64,000 nt of DNA from Fimbriimonadaceae bacterium (GCA_019694835.1 JAIBBE010000220.1:1-64000); one strand, 5' to 3'. Positions 31,301-41,021 are shown, numbered from the stretch's first letter. Made by a program: numbers and translations. Notes: generated by a model from the sequence alone, not told the origin.

Positions 31301-31960
31301 TTGAAGCGCTTGCTTTTTGCTTTTATCACTCTGACTGCACTCGTGTCGAGTGCCTTGGCCCAGAGCTACGACAACTCGTCGGTTATCGTGATCTACACGG
31401 AAAACCAGACCTTGGCTCAGAACCTCGCGTCCCTGAACCAGTTCATCGACGAGAATATCGAGCCGCAGCTCGAATATGAGGTCACAGCGGAATCCGATCC
31501 GTTCTTCGACTTCCTCTTCGGCTATCGCATGGTGCGATTCCGCGCGTTCGCCAACGGCAGCGAAACCCTGATCATGCCGGACGACTATCGCTTGCTCGAT
31601 GGTCTCCAGCCGTTCTGGGCTCAGGAAATCCCGCTGAACATCACGCAAGTCTTCACGAACGACTTCGGTTCGTTCGATCAAGATGACTTCGATGTCGCGG
31701 CAATGAACCTGGTTCAGAATCAGACCACGGTCGGTACGATTCTGCTCGGACGAGCGGCGCCCGCCGGTGGCTTAACGGTCACGATCCGCGCATCGAATGG
31801 TGCGGTCAAGGTTCCGACGAGCGTTCGCATTCCCGCCGGTCAGCGCCGAGCGACCTTCACGGTCAAAGCGAATCGTGTGACACGGACCACGGCGGTCACG
31901 GTCACGGTTCGAGTTCGAGGCGTGAACTACACCGATCAGGTTGCGGTTCGTCCTCGCTAG
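31301..31960 (+). CDS. Secreted protein with an Ig-like module, TTG start
   Basis: 219 aa. The TTG at 31301 is supported by CAGGAGGCA 6 bases upstream and by the signal peptide it opens (KRLLFAFITLTALVSSALAQ). Residues about 22-140 are unrecognised and acidic. The last 75 residues (TVGTILLGRAAPAGGLTV to VAVRPR) repeat the Ig-like module of 5800-7173, including the VRIPAGQRRATFTV turn. Likely extracellular. Confidence 0.82.
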   Translation: MKRLLFAFITLTALVSSALAQSYDNSSVIVIYTENQTLAQNLASLNQFIDENIEPQLEYEVTAESDPFFDFLFGYRMVRFRAFANGSETLIMPDDYRLLDGLQPFWAQEIPLNITQVFTNDFGSFDQDDFDVAAMNLVQNQTTVGTILLGRAAPAGGLTVTIRASNGAVKVPTSVRIPAGQRRATFTVKANRVTRTTAVTVTVRVRGVNYTDQVAVRPR

Positions 31961-31982
31961 CTTCAAATCACCACCCCATCGA

Positions 31983-32012
31983 ACGGCCCCGGCACTGCCG
32001 GGGCCGTTTTCA
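31983..32012 (+). terminator. Rho-independent terminator
   Basis: ACGGCCCCGGC, loop ACT, GCCGGGGCCGT, then TTTCATTT: an 11-bp perfect stem and T-rich tail, 22 bp past the stop and touching the end of the convergent pepF gene. Confidence 0.92.
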
Positions 32013-33824
32013 TTTCTCCGTGTAGCGGGACCACAGGGATTCGAACTGGCTGATCATGTTCTCGATGGCATCGAACCCGCCCTGCCAGAACTCGCGCGAA
32101 CCAAGATCGACGCCGACGGTCGCCATCAGCTCGGCGGGTGTTCTTGAACCTCCGAGGCGAAGGAGCGCGACGTACTTGTCGGCAAACCCCGGACCTTCCT
32201 GCTTCGCGCGATCATACAGCGACAGCGTGAGCAACTCACCGAAGGCGTAGGCGTACACGTAGAACGGCGAGCCGAAGAAGTGGCCCACGTAGGTCCACCA
32301 TTTGGCATGTTGGTCGCCGAGTTTGATGCTGTCTTGGAACATCGACTGCATCTCCTCCTGCCACAGCGCATCGAGGACCTCGATCGGAATCTCGCCTTCT
32401 TCTCGACGCTTGGTGTGGACCTTCTGCTCGAATCGGAACATCGAGGCCTGGCGGAAGACCGTCGCAAAGGTGCCTTCGATCTTGTCAGCAAGCAACGCCA
32501 GTTGGTCGCGAAGGTCGGCATCGGCAACCAACTTCTCGAATACCAGTTGTTCACCAAAGATAGACGCCAACTCAGCGAGGGGCAAGGTGCCGTGGAAGTT
32601 CACGTACGTCTGATCCCGACTGAGTGAGGCATGAACGCCGTGGCCAAGCTCATGGGCGAGGGTGCTGACGTCCTTGAGGTTGCCGAGATAGCTCAGCAGG
32701 ATGACCGGATGCGTGTCTGGCGTATTGTAAGCGCAGAACGCTCCACCCGACTTGCCGGGGCGAGGTCCGGCGTCGATCCAGTTCTTGGTGAAGAACTCCT
32801 CGCATCGTGTCTTGAGTTCGGGGCTGAATCCACCGAAGGCTTCCAGGATGATCCCCCTGGCCTTCTCAAACTCAATGGTGCTCTCCGCCTCGAAAAGCGG
32901 CGCGTATCGGTCGATGTGGGTCAGTTCGGGCAGCTTCAGGATGTCGCGCTTCACCCGGTAGTAGCGGGCGACGAGGTCGTGGCGCTCGGCGCACATCGAG
33001 GTCACGAGGTCGACCGTCTGCTTGTCGAGTTCATTGCTCAGGTGGCGGCTGTGCTCGGGGTACGGGTGCTTGCGCAGTCGGTCGTCGACGCGCTTGTCCT
33101 GGACAAGGTTGTTGTAGATGAACGCGATCGTTTTCTGAATCTCGCTCAGACCTTCGGTGAAGGCATCCGCTGCGGCTTGACGCAAGGCTCGATCTGGATC
33201 ACGAAGGAGCGTCAGGACTTCTTCCTGGGAGAGTTCTTCGACCTCGGCTTTGCCCGGTCGAGTGAGCTTGAACGTCTGGTTTGCCGTGATCTCGTCGAAC
33301 AGTCGATTCCAGGCCCGCGAGCCTGTGTTGGCGAGTTCTTCCATTAGCACTTCTTCGGCCTCGCTCAACTTATGCGGGCTGAATGCGCGCGAGGTCTGGA
33401 TGAAGTGTCGGTAGTTCTCAAGAACCGAATCGTTGAGTAGCCGTTGGATCGTCGATTCGGGTGCCGACTGCAGTTCGAGTTCGAAGAACATCAGCTTGAC
33501 CCGGACTTCCGAACTCCGCTCCATCTGTGCCTGCAAAAACGCGCCGTTCTTGGGGTTCGAGGTGTCGGCTTGGAACAGCAGGTTGGCATACCAAATCGGC
33601 TTGTCCATGAGCGTGCAGATCGCTTCGAGGTCGCGGATCGCTTGGAAGAGCGTTTGGGCCTGCAAGTCTTCCGTCTCGATCTTGCCACGGAACGCATTCT
33701 CGAAGGCATCCGCCATCTCGTGGGCGACCTTCCAGGAGTGCTCGATCTTGGAGTCGTCGGGGGAGGCGAAGAGGGCGGAAAGGTCCCAACGCGCGTTGGG
33801 CATCTCGGTGGCAGGTGCGCTCAT
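32010..33824 (-). CDS. pepF: Oligoendopeptidase F family metallopeptidase (M3)
   Basis: 604 aa from the ATG at 33824; the frame extends 190 codons further upstream but that part is antisense to another gene. M3 peptidases cleave oligopeptides in the cytoplasm. Zinc motif HELGHGVHASLS (about residues 383-394, HExxH) with the third ligand in the downstream LAELASIFGEQLVFEKL. The N-terminal domain begins RWDLSALFASPDDSKIE, and FFGSPFYVYAYAFGELLTLSLY is the usual C-terminal signature. Divergently placed from a second peptidase gene with a 37-bp gap. Confidence 0.95.
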   Translation of the reverse strand: MSAPATEMPNARWDLSALFASPDDSKIEHSWKVAHEMADAFENAFRGKIETEDLQAQTLFQAIRDLEAICTLMDKPIWYANLLFQADTSNPKNGAFLQAQMERSSEVRVKLMFFELELQSAPESTIQRLLNDSVLENYRHFIQTSRAFSPHKLSEAEEVLMEELANTGSRAWNRLFDEITANQTFKLTRPGKAEVEELSQEEVLTLLRDPDRALRQAAADAFTEGLSEIQKTIAFIYNNLVQDKRVDDRLRKHPYPEHSRHLSNELDKQTVDLVTSMCAERHDLVARYYRVKRDILKLPELTHIDRYAPLFEAESTIEFEKARGIILEAFGGFSPELKTRCEEFFTKNWIDAGPRPGKSGGAFCAYNTPDTHPVILLSYLGNLKDVSTLAHELGHGVHASLSRDQTYVNFHGTLPLAELASIFGEQLVFEKLVADADLRDQLALLADKIEGTFATVFRQASMFRFEQKVHTKRREEGEIPIEVLDALWQEEMQSMFQDSIKLGDQHAKWWTYVGHFFGSPFYVYAYAFGELLTLSLYDRAKQEGPGFADKYVALLRLGGSRTPAELMATVGVDLGSREFWQGGFDAIENMISQFESLWSRYTEK

Positions 33825-33861
33825 GGTTCGATTATGAAGCAAGCCCGGTAGACTCCGACCC

Positions 33862-35550
33862 ATGACCGCCCTCGTTCTGGTCGCCACGGTCGTTAGCGGC
33901 CTGGCGCGGCCCTCCACCACCATGTTCGACACTCCCCAACTCCCTAACCTCATTCGCGAATACGTTGCCGACAAAGAAGCCCTTGAGCGGCTCCACAACA
34001 TCGAAGGCTCCAAGACCCGAAATGACCGTCTCGTGAAGCTGGAACAAGATTGGGAGCGGCGTCTTGATGCGCTCGATGCCAAGAAGCTCGACTTCGATGA
34101 CTCGATCGATGCGTTTCTCTTTCGCAACCACTTGCGCAAGCAGGTCCGAAAGCTTGAGCTGGAGGCCAAGAAATGGCAGGAAATCGAGCCGCTTTTGCCG
34201 TTCGCCACCACGATCATCGAGTTCCAAGAGGCTCGGCGGCGGTTCGAGCGCGTTGATCCGGAAGCGGCTGCGGCCAAGTTGACGGTGTTGAAGAAGCATG
34301 CCGACGAGTTGCGGAAGAAGGTCGAAAGCGAGGAGTTGAAGTCGACCAAACCTATCGCCAACCGGGCCGCGAAGAAAACGCTCGACCTGGCCACCGATCT
34401 GGGACGCTGGGCAAAATTCCATCGAGGCTACGATCCGCTCTTCACCTGGTGGGTCGACAAGCCGCTCGAAGAAGCCGACAAGGCACTGAAAGCCTATGCG
34501 AAGGCGCTTCTGGAGAAGATCGTCGGCATCAAGGAAGACGATCGGCAGGCAATCGTTGGGCTGCCCGTCGGCAGGGAAGCGCTCCTCGCCGACCTGGCCT
34601 TCGAGATGATTCCGTACTCGCCGGAAGAACTCATCGCGATGGGCGACAAGGAGTTTGCCTGGTGCGAGGCGGAAATGAAGAAGGCCTCTCGTGAGCTTGG
34701 ATTCGGCGACGACTGGAAGAAGGCCCTCGAGCACGTGAAGGACCTACACGTCGAGCCCGGCAAGCAACCCGAACTCGTGCGCGAACTCGCCCTCGAAGCG
34801 GTCGAGTTCCTGAAAGCTAAAGACCTCGTCACGATCCCGCCGCTGGCAGAAGAGACTTGGCGCATGGAGATGATGCCCGCCGAGGCTCAGAAGACCAATC
34901 CGTTCTTCCTGGGAGGCGAAACGATCATCGTCTCGTTCCCGACCAACGAGATGACCCACGACGAGAAGCGCATGAGCCTGAGGGGCAACAATCGGCACTT
35001 CGCTCGTGCCACCGTCCAGCACGAGCTCATTCCGGGTCACCACCTCCAGTTCTTCATGACTTCGCGCTACCGCCCCTATCGCGAGCCGTTCGAGACGCCG
35101 TTCTGGACGGAAGGCTGGGCGCTTTATTGGGAGATGCTGCTCTGGGACCAGGGGTTCGCCAAGTCTCCCGAGGACCGCATCGGCATGCTGTTCTGGCGGA
35201 TGCACCGCTGCGCGCGGATCGTGTTCTCACTGAAGTTCCACCTTGGCGAGATGTCGCCCGAGGAGTGCATCAAGTTTCTGGTCGAGAAGGTGGGTCACGA
35301 ACCCGCGAATGCCGAAGGCGAAGTCCGGCGTTCGTTCAGCGGCGACTACCCACCCCTTTACCAAATCGCCTACATGATCGGCGGCCTCCAATTCCGTGCC
35401 CTGCATCGCGAGTTGGTGGAGTCGGGCAAGATGACCAACCGTGCCTTCCACGATGCGATTCTGCGTGAGGCCAACATCCCGGTCGCCGCCTTGCGGGCGA
35501 TTCTGAGGAAGGAACTTCCGGACGGCAAGCCCTGGAAGTTCGGCTCTTAG
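33862..35550 (+). CDS. DUF885 family metallopeptidase-like protein
   Basis: 562 aa. The N-terminus may be a weak signal peptide (MTALVLVATVVSGLA). The mostly helical body ends in the DUF885 zinc motif HELIPGHHLQFF (about residues 391-402) and the following FWTEGWALYWEMLLWDQGF, where the glutamate is the likely third ligand. The family is related to M3/M2-like gluzincins, but substrates are poorly defined. It shares a short divergent promoter region with pepF. Confidence 0.9.
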   Translation: MTALVLVATVVSGLARPSTTMFDTPQLPNLIREYVADKEALERLHNIEGSKTRNDRLVKLEQDWERRLDALDAKKLDFDDSIDAFLFRNHLRKQVRKLELEAKKWQEIEPLLPFATTIIEFQEARRRFERVDPEAAAAKLTVLKKHADELRKKVESEELKSTKPIANRAAKKTLDLATDLGRWAKFHRGYDPLFTWWVDKPLEEADKALKAYAKALLEKIVGIKEDDRQAIVGLPVGREALLADLAFEMIPYSPEELIAMGDKEFAWCEAEMKKASRELGFGDDWKKALEHVKDLHVEPGKQPELVRELALEAVEFLKAKDLVTIPPLAEETWRMEMMPAEAQKTNPFFLGGETIIVSFPTNEMTHDEKRMSLRGNNRHFARATVQHELIPGHHLQFFMTSRYRPYREPFETPFWTEGWALYWEMLLWDQGFAKSPEDRIGMLFWRMHRCARIVFSLKFHLGEMSPEECIKFLVEKVGHEPANAEGEVRRSFSGDYPPLYQIAYMIGGLQFRALHRELVESGKMTNRAFHDAILREANIPVAALRAILRKELPDGKPWKFGS

Positions 35551-35597
35551 ATCCATGGGCTGGGCGCTGTACCGAGGGGTTGGGGTACACCGAATCC

Positions 35598-37106
35598 ATG
35601 CCTTCCCACCAAGACCTGCTCGCGCGCCTGATCCCGGATCTTGCCGCGTTCACCGGCGACGACCTCGCCGTGTTCTCTCCGATCGACGGCACCGAACTCG
35701 CGCGTTTGCGGGTGGATACTCCGGCTGAAGTCGAATCGAAGATCGCCCGGTCGGTGGTGGCGTTCGACAAATGGCGCGAGGTTCCGGCACCGCGACGTGG
35801 TGAACTGGTGCGCCGGCTCGGTGAGAAGCTCCGTGAGCATAAGGAAGAACTCGCACGGCTGGTCACGATCGAGTGCGGGAAAATCCTGGAGGAAGGGCGG
35901 GGTGAGGTCCAGGAGATGATCGACATCTGCGACTTCGCGGTCGGCTTGTCGCGGCAGCTCTATGGATTGACCATTGCCAGTGAGCGGCCCAACCACGTCA
36001 TGCAGGAAAACTGGCTCCCCCTCGGCCCCGTTGGCATAATCAGTGCCTTCAACTTTCCCGTTGCCGTGTGGTCCTGGAATTCGGCTCTGGCGCTCGTCTG
36101 CGGTGATTCGTGCCTCTGGAAACCCAGTGAGAAGACGCCTCTCACTGCGCTCGCTTGCCAGGCCATTTTTGACCAAGTGGCCAAGGAGTTTCCGGAAGCG
36201 CCCGACGACCTGAGCCAAGTCATCCTCGGCGCGTTCGAGCAGGGAGCGCGGTTGGTCGAGGACCGACGTGTGCCCCTGATCAGTGCTACCGGCTCGACGC
36301 GTATGGGCAAGGCGGTGGGTCCGAAGGTTGCGGAGCGTTTTGGTCGTTCGCTACTCGAACTCGGCGGCAACAACGCGATCATCGTCACGCCGTCCGCGGA
36401 TCTGGGCGTCGCGATCCCGAGTATCTTGTTCGGGTCTGTCGGAACCGCTGGTCAGCGGTGCACGTCGACTCGGCGGGTCATCGCTCACCGAAGCCTGATC
36501 GACAAACTCTACGAAACCCTCTCTACCGCTTACGCGCAAATCGGCGAAAGCAAGGTCGGCGATCCGCTTGCGGCGTCAACCCTCGTCGGCCCGCTGATCG
36601 ATAAAATGGCGTTCGACGGAATGCAGGCAGCTCTAGGCCGAATTCGGGATGAGGCAGTCGCGATCATCGGTGGCGAACGAACACTCGAGGACCAGTATCC
36701 TAATGCGTACTACGTCCGACCCGCGCTCGTCAAACTCGCGGCCAACTCAAGAGTCATCGATGACGAGACCTTTGCCCCGATCACCTATTTGATCCCTTAC
36801 GAGTCGCTGGAAGAGGCACTTCAGATCCACAATGCGGTGCCTCAAGGCCTCAGCAGCGCCATCATGACCACCGATCTGCGTGAGGCCGAGTACTTCAAAC
36901 GCCACAGCGACTGCGGCATTGCCAACGTGAACATCGGTACTAGCGGAGCCGAGATCGGGGGCGCTTTTGGCGGCGAAAAAGAGACCGGGGGCGGGCGCGA
37001 GTCCGGTTCGGATTCCTGGAAGGCCTACATGCGCCGGCAGACGAGCACGACTTTCTTCGGTCGAGAGCGTCCGGCGCTGGCCCAGGGCATCACGTTCGAC
37101 GTGTAG
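35598..37106 (+). CDS. Aldehyde dehydrogenase, ALDH7/antiquitin type
   Basis: 502 aa from the ATG at 35598. NAD-dependent oxidation of a semialdehyde; ALDH7 enzymes act on alpha-aminoadipate semialdehyde in lysine breakdown or on betaine aldehyde. Seen: NAD-binding NWLPLGPVGIISAFNFP, SATGSTRMGKAV, glutamate base in LLELGGNNAIIV, catalytic Cys in GTAGQRCTSTRR (about residue 293) and the family-specific ending NVNIGTSGAEIGGAFGGEKETGGGRESGSDSWKAYMRR in pieces. No lysine-degradation genes adjoin, so the pathway is inferred only from the family. Confidence 0.9.
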   Translation: MPSHQDLLARLIPDLAAFTGDDLAVFSPIDGTELARLRVDTPAEVESKIARSVVAFDKWREVPAPRRGELVRRLGEKLREHKEELARLVTIECGKILEEGRGEVQEMIDICDFAVGLSRQLYGLTIASERPNHVMQENWLPLGPVGIISAFNFPVAVWSWNSALALVCGDSCLWKPSEKTPLTALACQAIFDQVAKEFPEAPDDLSQVILGAFEQGARLVEDRRVPLISATGSTRMGKAVGPKVAERFGRSLLELGGNNAIIVTPSADLGVAIPSILFGSVGTAGQRCTSTRRVIAHRSLIDKLYETLSTAYAQIGESKVGDPLAASTLVGPLIDKMAFDGMQAALGRIRDEAVAIIGGERTLEDQYPNAYYVRPALVKLAANSRVIDDETFAPITYLIPYESLEEALQIHNAVPQGLSSAIMTTDLREAEYFKRHSDCGIANVNIGTSGAEIGGAFGGEKETGGGRESGSDSWKAYMRRQTSTTFFGRERPALAQGITFDV

Positions 37107-37112
37107 CGGAGG

Positions 37113-37931
37113 TCACTGGATGCCGATCTTGAATAAGGGGCAGGGCAGACCTTCGGTGGTCGTGAACAGGTTCTTCGAGTCCAAGCCGTAGCAGATCGCC
37201 TCGCCGCCACGTGACTTGGCCATGGGCACGGGCCTGGGTTTGGACTTCGTCCAGTCAGGTCGGTTCTTGGGAACGTCGAATTCAAGGCCTCCGGTATACG
37301 TCCGGATCACCAGTCGCTTGCCATCCAGCGAAAAAGCACCGCCGGTCGTGAGTTTGCCGCCATCGCCGCCGGTGTCGATCTTGAGGGTGTCAACCTGCTT
37401 GAGCGACCTTGCATAACCCGTTCGGGTCAGCTGCGCCCGAAACACCTGACACTCGCCGGACTCGACCTTGGTCACGATCCACAGGTCTCCCGTTTTCGGG
37501 TCAACCATCAGCGTCTCCGCGTTGTGCGCCCGGTCGGGATACTTGAATTCGAATCGCTCGAAGGACTTGAAGTCGCTGACGCCGCCAAGGGTGGGCTCCT
37601 TGAGCCGGTACACGGAGATCGTCGCCCGAATCCGAGCGTTATCGCCGATGTCCCCGATGAAGACCCATGATGTGGATCCCTGGTTCCAAACGGCCATGTC
37701 TTCCCAATCGAAGTTAACGGCACCCTCAAGGCGAACCTCAGCCGTAATCTGCCCGCGCTTGTCGAATCGAAACAGCGAGGCAGGATTGCCGCTATCGTTG
37801 ATGGTGAGGAACGAACCCGGGACGGCCAAGCTCGGTGCCAAGCCTGAACTCTCGGGCAACCGGTCGTCTTTGATCTCGGCGATACGGATGGGTGTCAGGA
37901 AGGTGCGCGCGAGGAGAAGCGTTGCGATCAT
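37113..37931 (-). CDS. Exported beta-propeller-like protein of unknown function
   Basis: 272 aa, hydrophobic start (MIATLLLARTFLTPIRIAEI). Recognisable strands include DDRLPESSGLAPS, FDWEDMAVWNQG, YPDRAHNAETLMVDPKTGDLWIVTK and GEAICYGLDSKNLFTTTEG, the pattern of esterase-like phytase or YjiK-like propellers with an HNAETLxVDP strand. The start overlaps the stop of the epimerase gene by ATGA, so they are co-translated, although a shared function is not evident. Confidence 0.75.
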   Translation of the reverse strand: MIATLLLARTFLTPIRIAEIKDDRLPESSGLAPSLAVPGSFLTINDSGNPASLFRFDKRGQITAEVRLEGAVNFDWEDMAVWNQGSTSWVFIGDIGDNARIRATISVYRLKEPTLGGVSDFKSFERFEFKYPDRAHNAETLMVDPKTGDLWIVTKVESGECQVFRAQLTRTGYARSLKQVDTLKIDTGGDGGKLTTGGAFSLDGKRLVIRTYTGGLEFDVPKNRPDWTKSKPRPVPMAKSRGGEAICYGLDSKNLFTTTEGLPCPLFKIGIQ

Positions 37932-38947
37932 GCCGTCTGGTCTACCCGATAATAGGCCTTGTACCAGTCCACGAATTTCTGGAGACCGTCGGCTAGGGGG
38001 GTGCTGGGTGCGAATCCCACGTCTCGACGTAAGGCATCGGTATCGGCATAGGTGCATACGACATCGCCCGGCTGCATGGGCAGCATGTTGAACGTCGCCT
38101 TCTTGCCGAGGCAATCCTCGAGCGTCTTGATGAAGTCCAGCAGGCCGACGGGTTCGTGATTGCCGATGTTGTAAATACGATACGGTGCGGAAGACGTGCT
38201 GGGATCGGAATGATCCCAGTGTGGATTGGGCAGAGGCACACGCTCCATCGTCCTCACGATGCCTTCGACGATGTCATCGATGTAGGTGAAGTCACGCTGC
38301 ATCTGTCCGTGATTGTAAACATCGATTGGCCGTCCGGCGAGAATGGCTTCGGTGAACTTGAAGGTCGCCATGTCGGGTCGACCCCAGGGCCCGTATACGG
38401 TGAAAAAACGAAGCCCCGTGGTTGGAATACCGAAAAGGTGGCTGTAGGTGTGCGCCATCAATTCGTTCGCTTTTTTGGTTGCTGCATACAGGCTTATCGG
38501 ATGGTCGACATTGTCCTCGACCGAGAACGGCACCTTCGTGTTAAGACCGTAGACGCTGCTGGACGACGCGTACACCAAATGGTCAACCGCTCCATTCCGA
38601 CAGCACTCAAGCAGGTTAAGGAAACCGACCAGATTGGATTCCGCATAGGCACGCGGCTGGTCCAGCGAGTACCGAACTCCGGCTTGAGCGGCGAGGTTGA
38701 CTACCGTGCGCGGTTGGTGCTCGGCAAAGACCTCCTCCAGCGTGGACAGATCTGCAAGATCGGCCCGGTGGAAGCTGAATCCGAGTTGCCCCAGGAGAAG
38801 ATCAAGCCTGGCCTGCTTCAGTGAGGGGTCGTAGTAGTCGTTGAGATTATCAATCCCGACCACCGTTCGCCCGTCCCGAAGTAGGCGTTGTGCAAGGTGA
38901 AACCCGATGAACCCGGCCGCCCCCGTGACCAAAACGACCTCGCTCAT
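37928..38947 (-). CDS. NAD-dependent UDP-sugar epimerase (UDP-glucuronate 4-epimerase type)
   Basis: 339 aa, extended SDR. NAD loop VLVTGAAGFIGFHLAQRL (about residues 5-22), GIDNLNDYYDPSLKQARL typical of UDP-glucuronate epimerases, catalytic SSSSVYG and YAATKKANE (Tyr and Lys), and RFFTVYGPWGRPDMA plus FTYIDDIVEGI of the substrate domain. Converts UDP-glucuronate to UDP-galacturonate for surface polysaccharide. The neighbour 37113-37931 is coupled downstream. Confidence 0.9.
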   Translation of the reverse strand: MSEVVLVTGAAGFIGFHLAQRLLRDGRTVVGIDNLNDYYDPSLKQARLDLLLGQLGFSFHRADLADLSTLEEVFAEHQPRTVVNLAAQAGVRYSLDQPRAYAESNLVGFLNLLECCRNGAVDHLVYASSSSVYGLNTKVPFSVEDNVDHPISLYAATKKANELMAHTYSHLFGIPTTGLRFFTVYGPWGRPDMATFKFTEAILAGRPIDVYNHGQMQRDFTYIDDIVEGIVRTMERVPLPNPHWDHSDPSTSSAPYRIYNIGNHEPVGLLDFIKTLEDCLGKKATFNMLPMQPGDVVCTYADTDALRRDVGFAPSTPLADGLQKFVDWYKAYYRVDQTA

Positions 38948-38983
38948 GGCCGGATTATGGCCTCGTTACGATAGAATGGATTG

Positions 38984-39775
38984 GTGAGCACGAACGACTT
39001 CAAAGCGGATTACGATCGAGATGGCTTTCTCCTCGTTCGAAGCCTCTTTGGACCTGATGATGTCCAGGCGATTCGCGCGCGCTTCGAAGCGATCTGGAAT
39101 GATGGTGTCCCAGGGTTTTTCGAGCGACAGGGAGAATCCTACATCAATCACGTCGACAGCATGAGCTACCCGCGTATCATCCATCCCCACCGCTTCGATG
39201 CTCTGAGCCGCCGGATCCTTATCGAACCACGGTTGGCGGCCATTCTCACCGATCTCCTCGACGACGAACCCATTGCGGCGCAAACGATGTACTACTGGAA
39301 GCCGCCCGGAACCAAGGGCCAAGCGCTTCACCAGGACAACCTGTATCTCCAAGGCAACGATGGCCACGGATGCATTGCGGCTTGGATAGCCATCGATACG
39401 TGCGACGAGGAGAATGGATGTTTGACAGTCGTACCCGGTTCACATCGGCTCGATCTGCAGTGCCCCGAGGCGGCAAATACCGAGGAGAGCTTCACAGGTC
39501 ACTTCGTTCCGCCTCCAGGAGGCTTTGAGTCGACTCCGGTTCTCATGAATCCGGGCGATTGCCTCTTTTTTGGCGGACACACGATCCATGGCAGCGGGCC
39601 GAACCGAAGCGCGGACCGGTGTCGCCGTTCGTTCATCTGCCACTATATCGGGTCGCGCTCCACCGAATCCGCCGGCTTCTACAATCCGTTGATCCGGATG
39701 AACGGCAAGGAATTCCATAACGCGGCGGCCTCGATGGGCAGTCCGTGCGGAGTGGAGTTTAGCGGTCCTCACTAA
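38984..39775 (+). CDS. Phytanoyl-CoA dioxygenase family protein
   Basis: 263 aa, GTG start (a TTG one codon upstream is also possible). Fe(II)/2-oxoglutarate-dependent hydroxylase fold: iron ligands in ALHQDNLY (His and Asp) and GGHTIHGSGPN (His), and an arginine for 2-oxoglutarate in DRCRRSFICHYIG. CDEENGCLTVVPGSHRL is the family strand. Substrate unknown; bacterial members act on many small molecules. The stop overlaps the start of the SRAP gene by one base (TAATG). Confidence 0.88.
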   Translation: MSTNDFKADYDRDGFLLVRSLFGPDDVQAIRARFEAIWNDGVPGFFERQGESYINHVDSMSYPRIIHPHRFDALSRRILIEPRLAAILTDLLDDEPIAAQTMYYWKPPGTKGQALHQDNLYLQGNDGHGCIAAWIAIDTCDEENGCLTVVPGSHRLDLQCPEAANTEESFTGHFVPPPGGFESTPVLMNPGDCLFFGGHTIHGSGPNRSADRCRRSFICHYIGSRSTESAGFYNPLIRMNGKEFHNAAASMGSPCGVEFSGPH

Positions 39776-40461
39776 TGTGCGCCCGCTTTAGCCTGTTCAC
39801 CGGAAGTCCCGTGCTGGAAGACCTTTTTGACCTTGAGGAACCCGTCCTTTGGGAGCCCCATTACAACATCGCGCCTTCTGAGGACGCACCCGCTGTCCTT
39901 CTGAACAAAGAAGGACACCGGACCTTTCTTCCGCTGACATGGGGACTTGTTCCGCATTGGGCCAAGGACCCAGGCGGTGGGGCTCGGATGATCAACGCCC
40001 GTTCGGAGACGGTTCGAGAGAAACCGGCTTTTCGAGACGCGTTCGCCCGCCGTCGCTGCCTGATTCCCGCCGACGGGTTCTTCGAATGGCGCGACGAGAA
40101 TGGGAAGAAGGCACCGTACTTTATCACCCGCCTCGATCATCGGCCCTTTGCGATGGCAGGGATTTGGGATCGGTGGAAGGACGATTCGACCACCCTGAGA
40201 ACGTGCTCGATCCTCACCACCGAACCGAACCGCAAAGTCGCCGAACTCCACAACCGGATGCCCGTCATCCTACACGAGCGGGACTTCGATCTCTGGCTCG
40301 ATCCCGAGGCTCCCGTCCCAGCGCTAGAGTCGCTCTTCGTGCCCTATGAGGAAGAGCAAACCCTCCTGACACCAGTCACTCCGCGAATGGGCAACCCTCG
40401 CTACAAAGAACCTGACTGCGTGCTGCCGGTCGTGCCGGATCAGGGCGACCTCTTCGGGTAG
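39775..40461 (+). CDS. SRAP/HMCES-family protein (YedK type)
   Basis: 228 aa. Starts MCAR, so Cys2 becomes N-terminal and can form a thiazolidine link with abasic sites in single-stranded DNA, the known HMCES/YedK activity. Active-site elements: HYNIAPSEDAP, INARSETVREKPAFRDAF, RRCLIPADGFFEW and the His in ELHNRMPVIL. Translationally coupled to the PhyH gene upstream. No SOS box was identified. Together with ku and recN it is one of several DNA-damage genes in the window. Confidence 0.94.
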   Translation: MCARFSLFTGSPVLEDLFDLEEPVLWEPHYNIAPSEDAPAVLLNKEGHRTFLPLTWGLVPHWAKDPGGGARMINARSETVREKPAFRDAFARRRCLIPADGFFEWRDENGKKAPYFITRLDHRPFAMAGIWDRWKDDSTTLRTCSILTTEPNRKVAELHNRMPVILHERDFDLWLDPEAPVPALESLFVPYEEEQTLLTPVTPRMGNPRYKEPDCVLPVVPDQGDLFG

Positions 40462-40497
40462 GCGTGCTGTGCGGCCACCTCGCCGGTCACGGTGCCT

Positions 40498-40920
40498 CTA
40501 GTCTGGAGGCCGCGAACCGACCTCAGTCGCCGAAAGCATCACCTCGGAAACCCAGATCAGCGTCTTGTCGCATGAGGAAGCCATTTCAGGTGTCCACTCA
40601 TCGCCAAGGACTTTCCGAAGTGCCTCGAGCATGGCCGTTCGCATGGCACCGTAATGGCTCGGAAGGATGCCGTAGCCTTGATGTCGAAACCCAAGATTAC
40701 GGAGACCCTCGGCGAGTGCTTCTCGATCTTGAAGCTGCAGCGTGAGGAGAGTCAACGTATCGACCATCTTGATCAGCTGGTCCGACATGTCCTTTGGGAA
40801 GAGCGGACGCAATTCCGGGTGGTTATGAAAGAGCTGCTTGTAAAAGGTACCGATGAAACGGTCGCGGTGAAGCAGTGCTTTTGAAAAGGCTATCCGGGCA
40901 AGAACGGTTTCTAAGCTCAT
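40498..40920 (-). CDS. Single-domain globin
   Basis: 140 aa from the ATG at 40920. Resembles the globin domain of flavohaemoglobins without the reductase part: FYKQLFHNHPELRPLFP on helices B-C, and LGFRHQGYGILPSHYGAMRTAM around helix F, with the RH histidine as proximal haem ligand. The last helix GDEWTPEMASSCDKTLIWVSEVM matches the G-H region. Probably binds O2 or NO in the cytoplasm, or acts as a redox sensor. Confidence 0.85.
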   Translation of the reverse strand: MSLETVLARIAFSKALLHRDRFIGTFYKQLFHNHPELRPLFPKDMSDQLIKMVDTLTLLTLQLQDREALAEGLRNLGFRHQGYGILPSHYGAMRTAMLEALRKVLGDEWTPEMASSCDKTLIWVSEVMLSATEVGSRPPD

Positions 40921-41021
40921 GGCGACGCTGCCAATCGAAGAGTCGTACTGACACCATTCTGATTCAAACGTGTGCGCTCGGCGCAACTTTTTTCTGAGTC
41001 CGCGTTATGTAGACTAGGCGG

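Noticed and set aside
33825..34394. N-terminal extension of pepF
   Set aside because: It is antisense to the DUF885 gene and lies outside the M3 family start; the ATG at 33824 begins at the conserved region.
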